DNA of 64,000 nucleotides from Siphonodentalium dalli (lineage: Eukaryota; Mollusca; Scaphopoda; Gadilida; Siphonodentaliidae), in NCBI GenBank assembly GCA_032622095.1, contig CP136064.1, positions 41,379,912 to 41,443,911 of the forward strand. The letters are read 5' to 3'. Positions 47,648-58,700 of this stretch are shown here, one piece after another; position 1 is the stretch's first letter, and every line of letters starts with the position of its first letter. Both the position numbers and the translations under genes were made by a program. Below the pieces are notes generated by a model that was not told where the DNA came from, searched no databases, and saw nothing but the letters and a program-made list of their open reading frames with translations.

Positions 47648-49095
47648 CAGACTTTCATTTTTGAGGCGCGCGATAGCTCTTGCGCACCATTGTTCAGCTA
47701 AAATTGAAAACCAGCGAGTGATTGCGCACCTAGGTCATATACAGAGAGCGTACAAGTATAAAGAAACAGCTTGAATGTTATAGCAAAATATCAAATGAAT
47801 TCTGCGAAACCAACATTTATTGTCGGCATTCATCAAAAGGTGATCCGTCGTGCCATGATGATTGGCAGTTTAAGTTATTTGAGGTCACACGATGTGACGT
47901 GTCGAATGCACTATCTGTCTGAGACTGAATGATTCGAAGCTAAAAATACATTTGTACGATTTCTATGTATGGCTTATGACGTCACATAAATTCCTGGAAA
48001 ATCAAAGCGAGACCACGTGGCCGGGAGATGTTACCGTATTTATTTTGTCAGCATGGAATCGTAGTATTAAATTGATTCCTTATTATGCCCCCGATCTCCG
48101 ATGGAGATTTGGGGGTATATAGTGGAGCCCTCCGTCCGTCCGTCCGTCCGTCCTTCCGTCCGTCCTTCCGTCCTTCCGTCCGTCCGTCCGTCCGTCCGTC
48201 CGTCCGTCCGTACGAACATTTCAACTCATAACTTTGGTTTCGCTAACTCAATTCAGTTGATCTTTGGTATGCTAATAGACCAGCCGGGGGGACAAGATTT
48301 CCCCATAACTGCGGTTTCGTCCACCCATTTTTTCCAGAGTTACGCCCCTTTTTGGACTTAGAAAATTCAGTTTTCTGTGGCATACGAATGTTTCAACTCA
48401 TAACTTTGGTTTCGCTAATTCAGTTTGGTTGATCTTTGGTATGCCAATAGACCAGCCGGGGGGACAAGATTTCCCCATAGCCGTGGTTTCGTCTGCCCAT
48501 TTTTTCCAGAGTTACGCCCCTTTTTGGACTTAGAAAATTCAGGTTTTCTGCTACTTTTTTTGGTTTCCAGATTTTGGATTGTTTATTTGCAAAACCCGTT
48601 TTTTTGTGTATTACCAATATCGCAATACAGGTCAAGGTAAAATTTCGGTTCAATCGGATAATTTCTGTGAGAGTTATGACACTTTTTCGACTTAAAAAAT
48701 TCAGTTTTCCTTCTATTTTTGTGGCACCAGACCAAATTTGAAGCTAATATAGAACAACATGTGGCATTTTTATAGCGCTTAACCAGAAAGTTTCTCTGAT
48801 TGTACAGTCGGGGGCGTTACCTCCGCCTAGCGGTGCACTTGTTAATAATTATGAATTACAGTTAATATAGGAGCATGTACAATATAAAAACACAGTGTGT
48901 AACATTCAATTGTGCTTATGGATAGTGGATTAAGCAGTGTTAAACCATCAAAGAGTCGTGAGTAAACTAATTCAATTTACGCGGCATTTATGAATTTATT
49001 TCCGCTGTTTATTTTATCTTGATAGAAACCGCTCGCCTGGCCAAAACCCAGCAAGCAGGACTATGCGCGCCTACATTTTCTAAAAATGAATGTCT
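47648..49095. mobile_element. hAT-type element with CAGAC ends and 8-bp duplication
   Basis: Left CAGACTTTCATTTTTGAGGC and right (complement) CAGACATTCATTTTTAGAAA; GGAATAAG flanks both sides (47640-47647, 49096-49103). The corresponding site in copy A at about 22512 is uninterrupted. GGCGCGC subterminal motifs occur at both ends. The nested element at 48084-48848 lies inside. Confidence 0.75.
48084..48848. mobile_element. TATGCCCCC-type element with CCGT microsatellite (nested)
   Basis: Starts ATTATGCCCCCGATCTCCGA, a (CCGT)n tract at 48129-48213, two core units with CAGCCGGGGGGACAAGATTT, and ends GTCGGGGGCGTTACC..TTAATAATTATG. Non-coding. Confidence 0.55.
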
Positions 49096-49665
49096 GGAAT
49101 AAGACTCGAAGGCTTTCTAAATAAGAATATCACAGAACTCAGAGTATATTGCATCAATACAATTTTGATTTATCGAAGATTCTATGCTGTCAAATTGTCA
49201 ATTAGTCCAATAATCTGATTGTCTGAGAGTGAAGACGAGAAAGAGTAGTATTCGATAACAGAGAATAATTGTAGGACGACATAAAATTTTATTGTGGTGT
49301 TTACATATCTAATCCTCTTGTGATGTTCCCTTCTGATGAAGCAACGCTTCTACCATTGTATTGTTCGGTGATTGTTTGTTTTGTTATATGATAAACCACA
49401 ATAGAGATGAGAGCAAAATTATTAACCAACTGCTTTTCTATTGATATCAAACCGTGAGTGTTGAAACATAAGACTCAATCAAGGTTGCAGAATATTATAC
49501 TATCGGGGATAATATTTGGCCATTTCTAAAAGAATTTGGCAAAAGATATTTTTATTTGGCAAATAATTTGGCAAAAGTAAATTTCAGTCCAGCGCAGACC
49601 CAGCTTTTGAGTATACTAGTGGATTGGCCCATAAATAGCTTGATTTAGCTATAGTTGCCCTTTGA

Positions 49666-50047
49666 TCTAATATATATTTTGGGACTTCTGTCTGTCTGTG
49701 TGTCTGTGTGTGTGTTAGCTATGGCCGGGAAAACTGCCAGACGGATTTTGACGAAATTTGATACCTTGGGGTGATTTTTGTCCAGGGAGTGTTTTAGACA
49801 GGTCAAATCGTGACCCCGACCTGACCTTGACCTTCAAAAGGTCAATTCAAGGTCAAATCGGGTAAAATGGGACGGATTTCGACGGATACTTTTGTCGGGT
49901 ACTTTTGTCCAGAGAGTGTTTTGGACTGGTCAAATCGTTACCCCGACCTGACCTTGATCTTCAAAATGGTCAATTCAAGGTCAAATTGCGCAATTTGCCG
50001 AAAAGCAGAGTGGAAACAGCCCGGACGAAGTCGGGTCCACCAGCTAG
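49666..50047 (+). mobile_element. Non-autonomous Helitron
   Basis: Starts TCTAATATATATTTTGGGAC and ends CCCGGACGAAGTCGGGTCCA followed by CCAGCTAG: 5' TC, a 3' hairpin (GAC-GAA-GTC with CCC/GGG) about ten bases before CTAG. It sits between A and T; the copy A site near 23971-23980 (TTTGATTAAT) is empty. 382 bp, with GTCTGTCTGTGTG repeats and tandem GGTCAAATCG/TGACCTTGA units. No protein. Confidence 0.75.
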
Positions 50048-50081
50048 TTTATATATATATATATTCCTCTACTTTTTATAG

Positions 50082-50248
50082 GTGATCAGATTTATTTGTG
50101 CAATGGTGGAAATGATTGTGTGGACACGCTAACAGAGGAACATGTACACTGTCCTGTGTGTAGTAAGGTGATCAACCTCCCAGGGGAGACTACTCCGGGA
50201 GAACATATAAACACCTGTGCTGTCGGCCGAAGCATCAAGATGAAGGAG
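50082..50248 (+). CDS. Zinc-finger module exon 4 (copy B of the duplicated cassette)
   Basis: Exon in phase 1-0 with the same acceptor and donor as 28843-29000. Relative to that copy it carries five amino-acid changes (Lys-Thr, Leu-Pro, Arg-Gly, Leu-Ile, Arg-Ser), a three-codon insertion (Ala-Val-Gly) after the last ligand Cys, and only about three silent changes. All zinc ligands (C-x5-C, H-x-H-C-P-x-C, H-x3-C) are kept. The Leu-to-Pro change hits the conserved hydrophobic position before the final His. The frame is intact, so it can be used, but the excess of replacement changes suggests relaxed or altered selection. A Helitron ends about 35 bp upstream. Confidence 0.75.
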
Positions 50249-51678
50249 GTAACTACCAATACATAGACTGTGCATTATATGACCTACATTTGTGAGTAAA
50301 TGGGGGATGTCCAATGACACTTGAGACCACAACAAGAGGTACCATTTCTTGCCCTTCGGAAGCTGACATAACCTAATGACTGGCAGAGTACCCTGCTTTA
50401 AAGGCAGTTTTGGAATCAGTCATAAAGTTTAAATAAATCGGTAAGAAAGCTCCACATTTATTGGGTATCATGTTTCATGTATACAACAAAGACACCTAGT
50501 AAAATAACTTAAACCTATTTTAGATAGAATGGTAGATCCATTATAATCAATGTAACTATATGGTACACTCACCCAATCATAAGACAACTACAGTAATGAA
50601 ATAATCGACTCCTTAACCACAGCAGAATTATCGGTAATTTTTCAGGATTTAGTCGAAAATATGGCTTGTTGCCATTCATCGGAAAGCTCTGTTATATTTA
50701 CTGGATTACATGCGTCCATTCATCTGTATGTATGTGCATCCGTTTATGCGTCCTCTCAGATATGTCAACCATGGATTATGACATTTGGAATGTAGGTTTT
50801 TCATCAGGAGGGCTTTCAAAAGAGGGTACATTGACATGCTTACATTTTCTGTTCAACAGTTATCCCTCTCTGTTTATCTGAAAATGTTGGTTTTTCTTAC
50901 CTCAATAATTTTCCACACATCCGATTGATCCCAATCTTCACATGGATCTTCAGGGTCACCCCAGGTGGTAGCTCTCAAATTTGAACTATTGAAACATCTT
51001 GTATTTTACTCTTTGCTTGACAAAATCCTTATGTATAACCAACCGGTACAGGCATCACCCCTTGACAACAAACTTGCTATGGATTTTCTGAGTGCCCACT
51101 AGGTGGGAGCCATCAAATTTTCTGAATATTTTCATCTTGGATTTGACCTTTTGCATGACTAATTAATTCAGAACAGCCTACACACCACAGCCCTCATCCA
51201 ATTGTCACCAAACTTCATATGGCTTATCAGGATGACCGCTAGATGATGTGCTATTGCAGTTTGAATGAATTTGCAATCAAAAATATGGCGCCACCCGCCA
51301 TCGTGGATTTTGCATGACAAAATACTTGGCAATTTCATTCAAAAACATGGCCACTGGCAGCCATATTGGATTTTACTCTTTATGTGACATATACTTCGGC
51401 ATGACCTACAGCCAACATATTTTACACACTTAATCCTAAACATTATTTAGCTCTCCAGGTTGCCCACGAGTATTAAACATTTAAACTTTCCTCATTCATT
51501 ATCGCCCAATTGACTGTAATGCATGACATTATTTTATATTATCCCCTTCCCAAGTTGAGTTACAGTGTCATTGACTCTTTCATTTACTTTTTCTTTCACC
51601 ATGTACTTTTTTCTTCAATATGTTCAGATGATGTTATTGTTGCCGCCATACTCTAAACAATTAGTTTACATTTTACAG

Positions 51679-51862
51679 TACCACCCATCATTCACCAAAA
51701 GTGCTGGTGATATAAGGATTGAAACATGCATTAAACCAAAATGCTGCAAAGGAAAACAACATTGCCCACTTTGTTTGATATCTAACCACACTCCTTATTC
51801 TAAAAGTGGAATACGCAAGCATTTACAAGAGCATTGGAAGAAAAAGAAGATTCAATTTGGTG
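51679..51862 (+). CDS. Zinc-finger module exon 5
   Basis: Exon in phase 0-1, acceptor TACATTTTACAG, donor GTATGT. It encodes YHPSFTKSAGDIRIETCIKP, then K-C-C-K-G-K-Q-H-C-P-L-C, a spacer with SGIRKHLQEH, and a basic tail (WKKKKIQFG). This is the same phase class as the finger exon at 10614. An upstream AG at 51626-51627 is also in frame and would add 17 residues; I prefer 51679 because its pyrimidine/AG context is closer to the module start. A 670-bp TIR transposon begins 22 bp beyond the exon end. Confidence 0.8.
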
Positions 51863-51884
51863 GTATGTTAATATATAATATTAA

Positions 51885-52554
51885 GGCCAAAAAAAAAAAG
51901 GTTTTGGTTCTCAGGCCCCGCCACACTCAATAAAAAGGGCCGCATTAGACCTTTTTATTGCAATGCCTGATGTTATGACAAAAAAACTTACGGAAAACTA
52001 AATTTAAATTTTTTTTTTTTTTTTTATCAACATGTCAATAGCAGATATGTGTTGAATATTAGCGTGCATTGAGCTCTAACATGTAATGTGTTAAAAGTGA
52101 CTTGCAGGCTTACAACGTGAAGTAGATGACTACAATGAAGAAAATGATTGGCTGATCCTCATGCTCTTCTTACAATTAGTCATTGTGAACAACTTACACT
52201 AATTGTAACTTTATACAATTGAAAGGCACAGGACTAAATTCAGGATCACTTATTAGAATGGGGAGGTATCAGTTTTTAGACAACAATAACAGTAGTTAAT
52301 GTCAGGGGCATTATATATTGTTAGGTAATCCCAGTCATACACTGGTAGTACAATGTCATTTTTATATAAGACTAAATGAGTTTATATGCATAACAGTTCC
52401 CTCTACATTTCTGGTTATTACTAGACAGAGGAAGGTATCTTTGTCCATGCTTACTATGTGCATAAAAAAATAAAAAATAAAAATAAAACCCTCCCTCCCT
52501 CAATGATTAGAAACAAAAATTGCCCGAGAACCAAAACATTTTTTTTTTTTGGCC
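51885..52554 (+). mobile_element. TIR element with GGCC-polyA-GGTTTTGGTTCTC ends, copy 2
   Basis: Ends GGCCAAAAAAAAAAAGGTTT and the complement, flanked by TAA (51882-51884 and 52555-52557). Opposite orientation to 16484-17115. Begins 22 bp after the exon ending at 51862. Non-coding; a TWA duplication could fit PIF/Harbinger but this is not certain. Confidence 0.7.
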
Positions 52555-52626
52555 TAATTTGATATGATAATTTCTCCTTTAGCGACTACCTTGGCTGATA
52601 TCGACTACCTGCACCAAACTCAGATG

Positions 52627-52782
52627 TTAACTCTTTCATGATGGGAGCTAAACTGGTACAGCATTAAAGATCCTGTGACAGTGCATTTTTTTGTATATCC
52701 GAGTCTCCACATATATAAGAGAAAGCACTGGCACAGGATCATTAATACTGCATCAGCGCATCTCCTGTCATGAAAGGGTTAA
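52627..52782. mobile_element. Short TTAA foldback element with CTTTCATGA ends
   Basis: TTAACTCTTTCATGATGGGA and TCCTGTCATGAAAGGGTTAA, bordered by TTAA; contains one degenerate palindrome with ATATATAAGAGAAAGCACTG. Terminal type as in 8674-10091. Confidence 0.7.
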
Positions 52783-52822
52783 ATGTATTTTTAAACATTG
52801 CTATTTACATTTATTGGCTTTT

Positions 52823-54774
52823 TGCTCAACTTTACTTTGTAAATATTGACAACGTAGATGAGAACGAGTCATTTTGGGGTCAATCGGCCATAAAACATGG
52901 CTGCTGGCAACCATCTTGGATTTTACTCTTTGCATAACTAAATCGTTTGGCACAGGCTACACGTCGTACGTTTTGTCGGATCATAATGAAATTTGTCATG
53001 GATGTTAACAATTACATGTAGATGGGAAACGAGTCATTTTGGGGTCATTCGGCCAATAAAACGGTGGCCGCCAGCTAGTGCTGAAACGGATATCCGGTTG
53101 ACAACCGGCTACTGTCGACAACCGGTTGAACTACGATCAACCGGTTAAGCACTATATATTGCACACACGCGATGCCAACGACAAAAACGTACATATTAGG
53201 TTCTTAATCAGCACGAGACTGATGACAGTGGGTTTAAACATGTGTACTTTTATCAATTGTGCTACAGTCTTTATCACTCTGAGGAGTATAGTCGAAACTA
53301 TGTGTATTAAAAGTCAAAATCTGGTGCGAGATAAAAAGTCTTCCATGAATGGCATACTAGTAGTCTGGCTTTGGCGGCTAAACATCAAAGATGTCCGGTA
53401 AACACGTGCACTGACGCAACTGAGTCGTCGGCAAAGATCAATGCAATCATTTTCAATGGAGTAAGGCCTGGTCATTTGACATCTACTCTCCGACTCTCTG
53501 CATGCGTGTAGACTAGACAGTATCATGGATACTGAAGAAATGTGTAAATCAGATGTCTGGGACACTGTTTACAGCAGGTTTTCAGTTGATTTTTTAAATT
53601 TTCATTTTTAACTACATAAAGTTCATGACACTTCATAATTGTGTTTATGTGCCGTTGGTCATCCTTTGCATCTCAAATCGCCATAGAATCACATGACCTG
53701 ATATTTTACCAGTCCCGCAATCGCTATAATGACAGTAAAAAGCTGCCGCGGTTTTCATGTAGGAAAATTTATATAGGTCACGCAATATTCTTCCTAAACG
53801 AGAACGACAAGTCGTGCAGCAGTCGCGACTGCAATACAAACAGGTCAAGCATGATGTGTCTATTTATAAACACTGCTAGTTTTAGTTCACCTGTGTCACC
53901 TGTCAATTTGTCAACAAATGGCTGTTTACCATTCGTGTTTGTTGATTTTCATTCGTTTAATAGAAGCTGTCTGTGTAAACATTACGTGAGTTTGCCATGC
54001 AGTTGATAAATCAAATTATGATGATATATTGGTTCATAGTATGGTGTAAATAATGAATGTAAAGTCATAGGTTGAAAATAGCGGATATCCGGTTGTGATC
54101 CGGTTACACGTCGCGGTTAACTGGCTACAAAAATAGGTCAACCGTTTTAGCACTACCGCCAGCAGCCTGTCTTGGATTTTAAATTCCATTACCTCGGGCT
54201 ACATGCCGAACTGTTCGCCTGATCATGAAATTTGTAGGGATGTTATTATTGACATGTAGATGGGGACGAGTCATTTTGGCATCATTTGGCCATAAAACAT
54301 TGTCGCTGACAGCCATCTTAGATTTTACTCATTGCATGACTAAATCCTTTGGCACTGGCTACAAGTCGTAGCTTCGCCCAATCACTATGAAATTTATCAT
54401 GGCTGTTAACATTGACTTGTAGATGGGTATGTGTCATTTTGGGGTCATTCGGTCAAAAAACGTGTCCACTGGCAGCCATCTTGGATTTTACTCTTTGCAT
54501 GACTAAATCCTTTGGCACACCCAACAGTCCACTTCCCTCAGCCGATCATCACCAAACTTCATATTAATCTTGATATTGATCTAGTAGATGGAAGCTATCA
54601 ATTGTTATTGAATTTTATTCGAAAACATAGCCGCCAGCAACCATCTTGGATTTTACTTTATATATTAGACATTTCAAATTTCCGCATTCCTAATCACTCC
54701 ATTAACTGTAACATATGAAATTATTCCCTTTCCAAATTGAGCTACAGTGTCACTGACACTTTCAATGCATATTC
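52823..54774. mobile_element. Helentron-like satellite element, copy 4, with nested hAT element
   Basis: Left GCTCAACTTTACTTTGTAAA, core units, right AAATTGAGCTACAGTGTCACTGACAC. Split by the element at 53076-54155. Confidence 0.55.
53076..54155. mobile_element. hAT-type TAGTGCTGAAACGG element, copy 2
   Basis: Ends TAGTGCTGAAACGGATATCC and CAACCGTTTTAGCACTA; perfect 8-bp duplication CCGCCAGC (53068-53075, 54156-54163). Subterminal CCGGTTG/CAACCGG motifs, as in 25004-26309. No transposase frame. Confidence 0.8.
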
Positions 54775-55336
54775 TATTGAGAGTCATTCATACACTGGTC
54801 CTTCTAAAACTAAAGATGCAGTAATGCACTCTATTTTCAATAGATATCTTCCAGATTCATTAAAGCAGTTTACTATGTGGTTGCTTGATTAATGTTTAGC
54901 AATTAGCTCTGCTTCAGCTGCTAAGCCATATATAATGACGTTAGTTTTATTTGTGAAGAGAAGATTTGAATGGCAACAAGCCTTAATTTAGTGTGTCTGA
55001 CATTTGCAGAATAAGGTTCCCAGAGGGTCAATTTAGTGAAGCTATTCCTCTGGGGATCTCATTCTGCTTATGCCTCATCTTCTGGGAAGTATTAATAGTC
55101 TCAAATTAACATTGTTTTTAATTACTTTTTCTCTAATTTGCAGAAGATAAAATGCATAATGAAGGTAAATAATGGTTGAATATCATCAAGTTCAATCTGA
55201 TCCTAGGTATCCCATAGCAGTTGAGGCCTAAGCAGAATAAGGTTCCCAGAAGATGAATTTGGTCAGATACACAAAATTGAGGCTTGAGTGGTAAATAATA
55301 CCACTTCAAATAGAAACATCAGAATGATGCTAAACC

Positions 55337-55525
55337 AAGCCTTGAAACAGTGAGCCTGTCATTTGCAGAATGAGGTCCCCAGAGGGTGAATTTAGTGATG
55401 GTATCCCGCAAAGCGGGCTAGCATCACCAAATTTACCCTCTGGGAACCTCATTCTGCTTACACCTCAGCAGAATGAGGTTCCCAGAGGGTGAATTTGGTG
55501 ATGCTAGCCCACTATTTCAAGGCTT
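55337..55525. mobile_element. Palindromic AAGCCTTGAAACAG element
   Basis: Ends AAGCCTTGAAACAGTGAGCC and CACTATTTCAAGGCTT; inverted GAATGAGG/CCTCATTC arms inside. Related single arms lie at about 55003-55075 and 55225-55265. Confidence 0.6.
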
Positions 55526-55776
55526 GTTCTAAACAATTTACTACCCTGGGCCACTAATTATGCTTTCTGTCTTTACTTGGAAACACCCTTCTGGACAGAT
55601 TATTATACCCCTTAAAAAAGTGAGGTATACTGTTTTGCACCTGTCCATGCATCTGTCTGATGTCTGTTCATGTCATAACTTGAACAGTTGTGCTCGGATC
55701 TCAATGAAATTTTGGTATGGGTGTTCAATACAATGAGGACATTAAATAGAGGTTTCCACTGTTTTGTTCGGATTTT

Positions 55777-58700
55777 TCTGCCAAGGGGAAGCCATTCAAC
55801 TGAACTATATGGATTATTATCTCCGGCCTTGTGTCATCAGGAGGGTTTATTGTCCATTTATTGCCTACTCCGGTCAATCAACGCTCGGATTAGCCACGTA
55901 TGAATGCGTCCCGTGTAACTCTGAGTGAGTCTCGCGTTCTAACAATCCATCTAGCCAGTTTTTAATTTCCTCCTCAGCTATCGGACGTGGTTATCTTAAG
56001 GAAGTATTATTCTGTATTGCGAGCTATCAACTTAATATTTATTGTTGATAACAACTTGCAATTTATCCGTTGCTTACCCGGTCGTTTAATAAATTTTTTA
56101 CGAACGCGCAGAAACTCTTCGTTTCATTGTATGCGCAAATTCCGTGTTTTTTATTGACACATTTCGTCTAAATTCCGTGATTGAAATCGACAAAATAAAC
56201 GTTGGAATCACGTTAGAATATTCGCCATTGATGGCCATTTTGACTACAGACGCACATCGTTTACTTGTGGCAAACCTATATTGCATTATTGTGCAACATA
56301 TGAGGTGGCATGACTCGTCGAATTTCGGAAGCCACGTGGTACGGTATGCGAAGTCTCATAATTTCGTGCTACACAATATTATTTTTCATGATGTCATATC
56401 ATCGCTACGTTCAGGTCATGTATACTGCCAAATCATATATGCAACAGCTATGTTAGTGCGCAGAAAGTTGGCCAGGACAGAAATGTCTCCTTTCGCAGAA
56501 CTTGTTATCTGATGTAATTTCTGTTGCCTCAACTAATTGTACGTTGAAGTTGAGCGACTGGAACTTCACCGACATTTGGGAAATGATTATCAAAGAACAT
56601 CATTGTACATATACAATATGTCGTTATCATTAATTGTGCTTAACCGATTAATATTTGCAAATCTTAGCTAGCCCAACTGTCTCAACATGAGGGCTTGTAT
56701 TTGGATACTTGGAACATTGTCGCGAATGTTTGTGACTTCACGATATTTATTTGACAATCCTGACTCTGTTATTGCGATTCCATTTCCTTTACCTCATTGT
56801 ATCAATGGAACAATAGTTAGAAACAAGGCGATTATGTTCGTTATAACATATCTAGTATTATATGACCTGTGTTCAAATAATGCTGTGTCGCTATAATAGT
56901 CTCTTTCTTTACGTGCATGTATAGTATGACTGACAATGTCTGGTTGCTACGACTCGTGCAACTGGTTTGATTGGGGAATAGGATTATCTGATACAAGATT
57001 TGACAACAAGGATTTTCATTTCCAGTTCCCATTATCGAATGGCGATCTCCATCAAATCATAATCTGTCATTATCTCGGCGACAATTGTGTCTGTTTCTTT
57101 GCAATCACTCAATGTATCTTACTGAATGGGCTCCCCTGTTCTAAGACTGCACAGATATGCAAGCGCAGTAGCCTGAACCTTCAGCTATAGTTTGCTTAAC
57201 TATACAATGATAATTCCGTCCGTGGTCGGAACTCTTTGGTGACATTTTGGATGAGAGCCTTGTTGTGAGCCTACTGGCCTACTTGTGGCAATTCACCATA
57301 TCCGATGTGCCCTGGCATGGTCGCAGTGTTGAAACGATTCATTGGCTAGCAGGTGTCTCAATAAATGTTTATGCCTCTTTTGATAGGGTAGCTGATTTCT
57401 CATTTCCATGTGTTCACTGTACCCTAATAGACAACATCTGAACTGTTATCCTCAGACATTAGTGTTTTATCGATACATTCAAATTCATTGGTCCATTAAT
57501 CAGGACATATTATGGTAATCAGTGCCTAATCGCCACAATACCGGTCAAATGGTGAGCATGACCCATGTATGGCCAGCCGTAATAGTTCCATACCAATGGT
57601 ATCAGTGCCTCAAAGGCTCAATGACATAAGAACTGACTATATCAATATGGCGACAATTTTCACTGATACCGACATACTTAGAACTGCGCTTTCAATCCGT
57701 GAATAGTAAAGGCGAACTACGATGTATATATATTGTCACGTGCTCCAGATACATTGCCAATAGCCTTTCCAACTGAGTCCATCACTTGGCTCTCAACCTT
57801 CTATTTCCACATATCGAAAAGATCAAATGTGAAATAGCCTTCACTAACGTATAAACCACAGTTACATGAAATGCATTTATATTGTGCAGAGCCGCTGCCA
57901 CTATAATTTCCAACAGAGACCAACACATGGCTCTTTTCCTTCTATTGCCTCATATCCAATTGATTATCGGGCAAATAACAGAAAGGACAGCATTTGTATT
58001 GTCACACATATTACGTGCTGTTACATGAACAGCATTTATATTTATATTGCGCACGACCACTGCAGGCCTGCGTATTGGAGGCGAATGACGGTTCGGTTCA
58101 CCTGGAGGTTGCGAAATCTAGGTTGCGCCAAAGTTGTATGAGGCTCTCGCGATACTGATTTTAACAGTTTATGTAACTTATGGGTACCTAAGCACAACCA
58201 GACAGCCAACAAATACTAGTATGTTACGGCTTACGCATATTTTTGCATTCCGCAGGCCTGCCAGTGCCAATTTCAGAAGAGTCCAAAATATAGCTCTTCT
58301 CCTTCTATTACTACATATCCATATGATTATCTGGTGAATAGAATACCTAAATGACTAACACAAATGACAGCTTTTGTATCATCACACATATACAGCGCCG
58401 TTCCCCAAGAAGCCTTTATATTGTGTATGACCACTGCCCAGTACCAGTGACTGGCGGGGTGCTACCATCGTTGATTTGGAAAACCAATCTTCATGGGCGA
58501 ACGCCACAGCACCTGAGCCTTAGGGTGGGGAAGACTCGTCATGTGTCGCTAACAGCGCACCAGCCAACCAGACTTCAGTTCTTCCCAGATGAAAATGCAG
58601 CTCGAGCTCTCATTTTCTCTCACAATTCAGAAGACGGCTGTAATTGCACCCGTAATATAATCGTTCGTTGTGTTTTTCTCAAGTTAAATGTCTTTGTGGG

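Larger units (their letters stand above)
46390..49262 (-). pseudogene. Decayed LINE ORF2, copy B, interrupted by three elements
   Basis: Minus-strand remnants continue across insertions: the linker segment at 47460-47640 and 49097-49262, a segment reading FWNHLRTIGP near 47350-47400 and DWSISSDPDIVLDKRKHEFE near 47260-47320, and at 46390-46477 the reverse-transcriptase motif IDRAKNGKAPGIDQI. Interrupted by 46479-46729, 46792-47181 and 47648-49095. The NGKAPGxD motif is the well-known start of the LINE RT domain. Confidence 0.6.
38240..51260 (+). repeat. Segmental duplication, copy B
   Basis: Diverged tandem partner of 19830-31829 (blocks listed there). It carries the long linker exon and the second copy of the duplicated finger exon. 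Its left part was separated by elements at 38576-39028 and about 39160-42145, and it received a Mutator-like element, two foldback elements, a hAT element and a Helitron that copy A lacks. Confidence 0.75.

Noticed and set aside
51628-51678. Upstream alternative start of the finger exon at 51679
   Set aside because: In frame and possible, but the hydrophobic MMLLLPP lead has no counterpart in the other modules; recorded as an alternative acceptor only.
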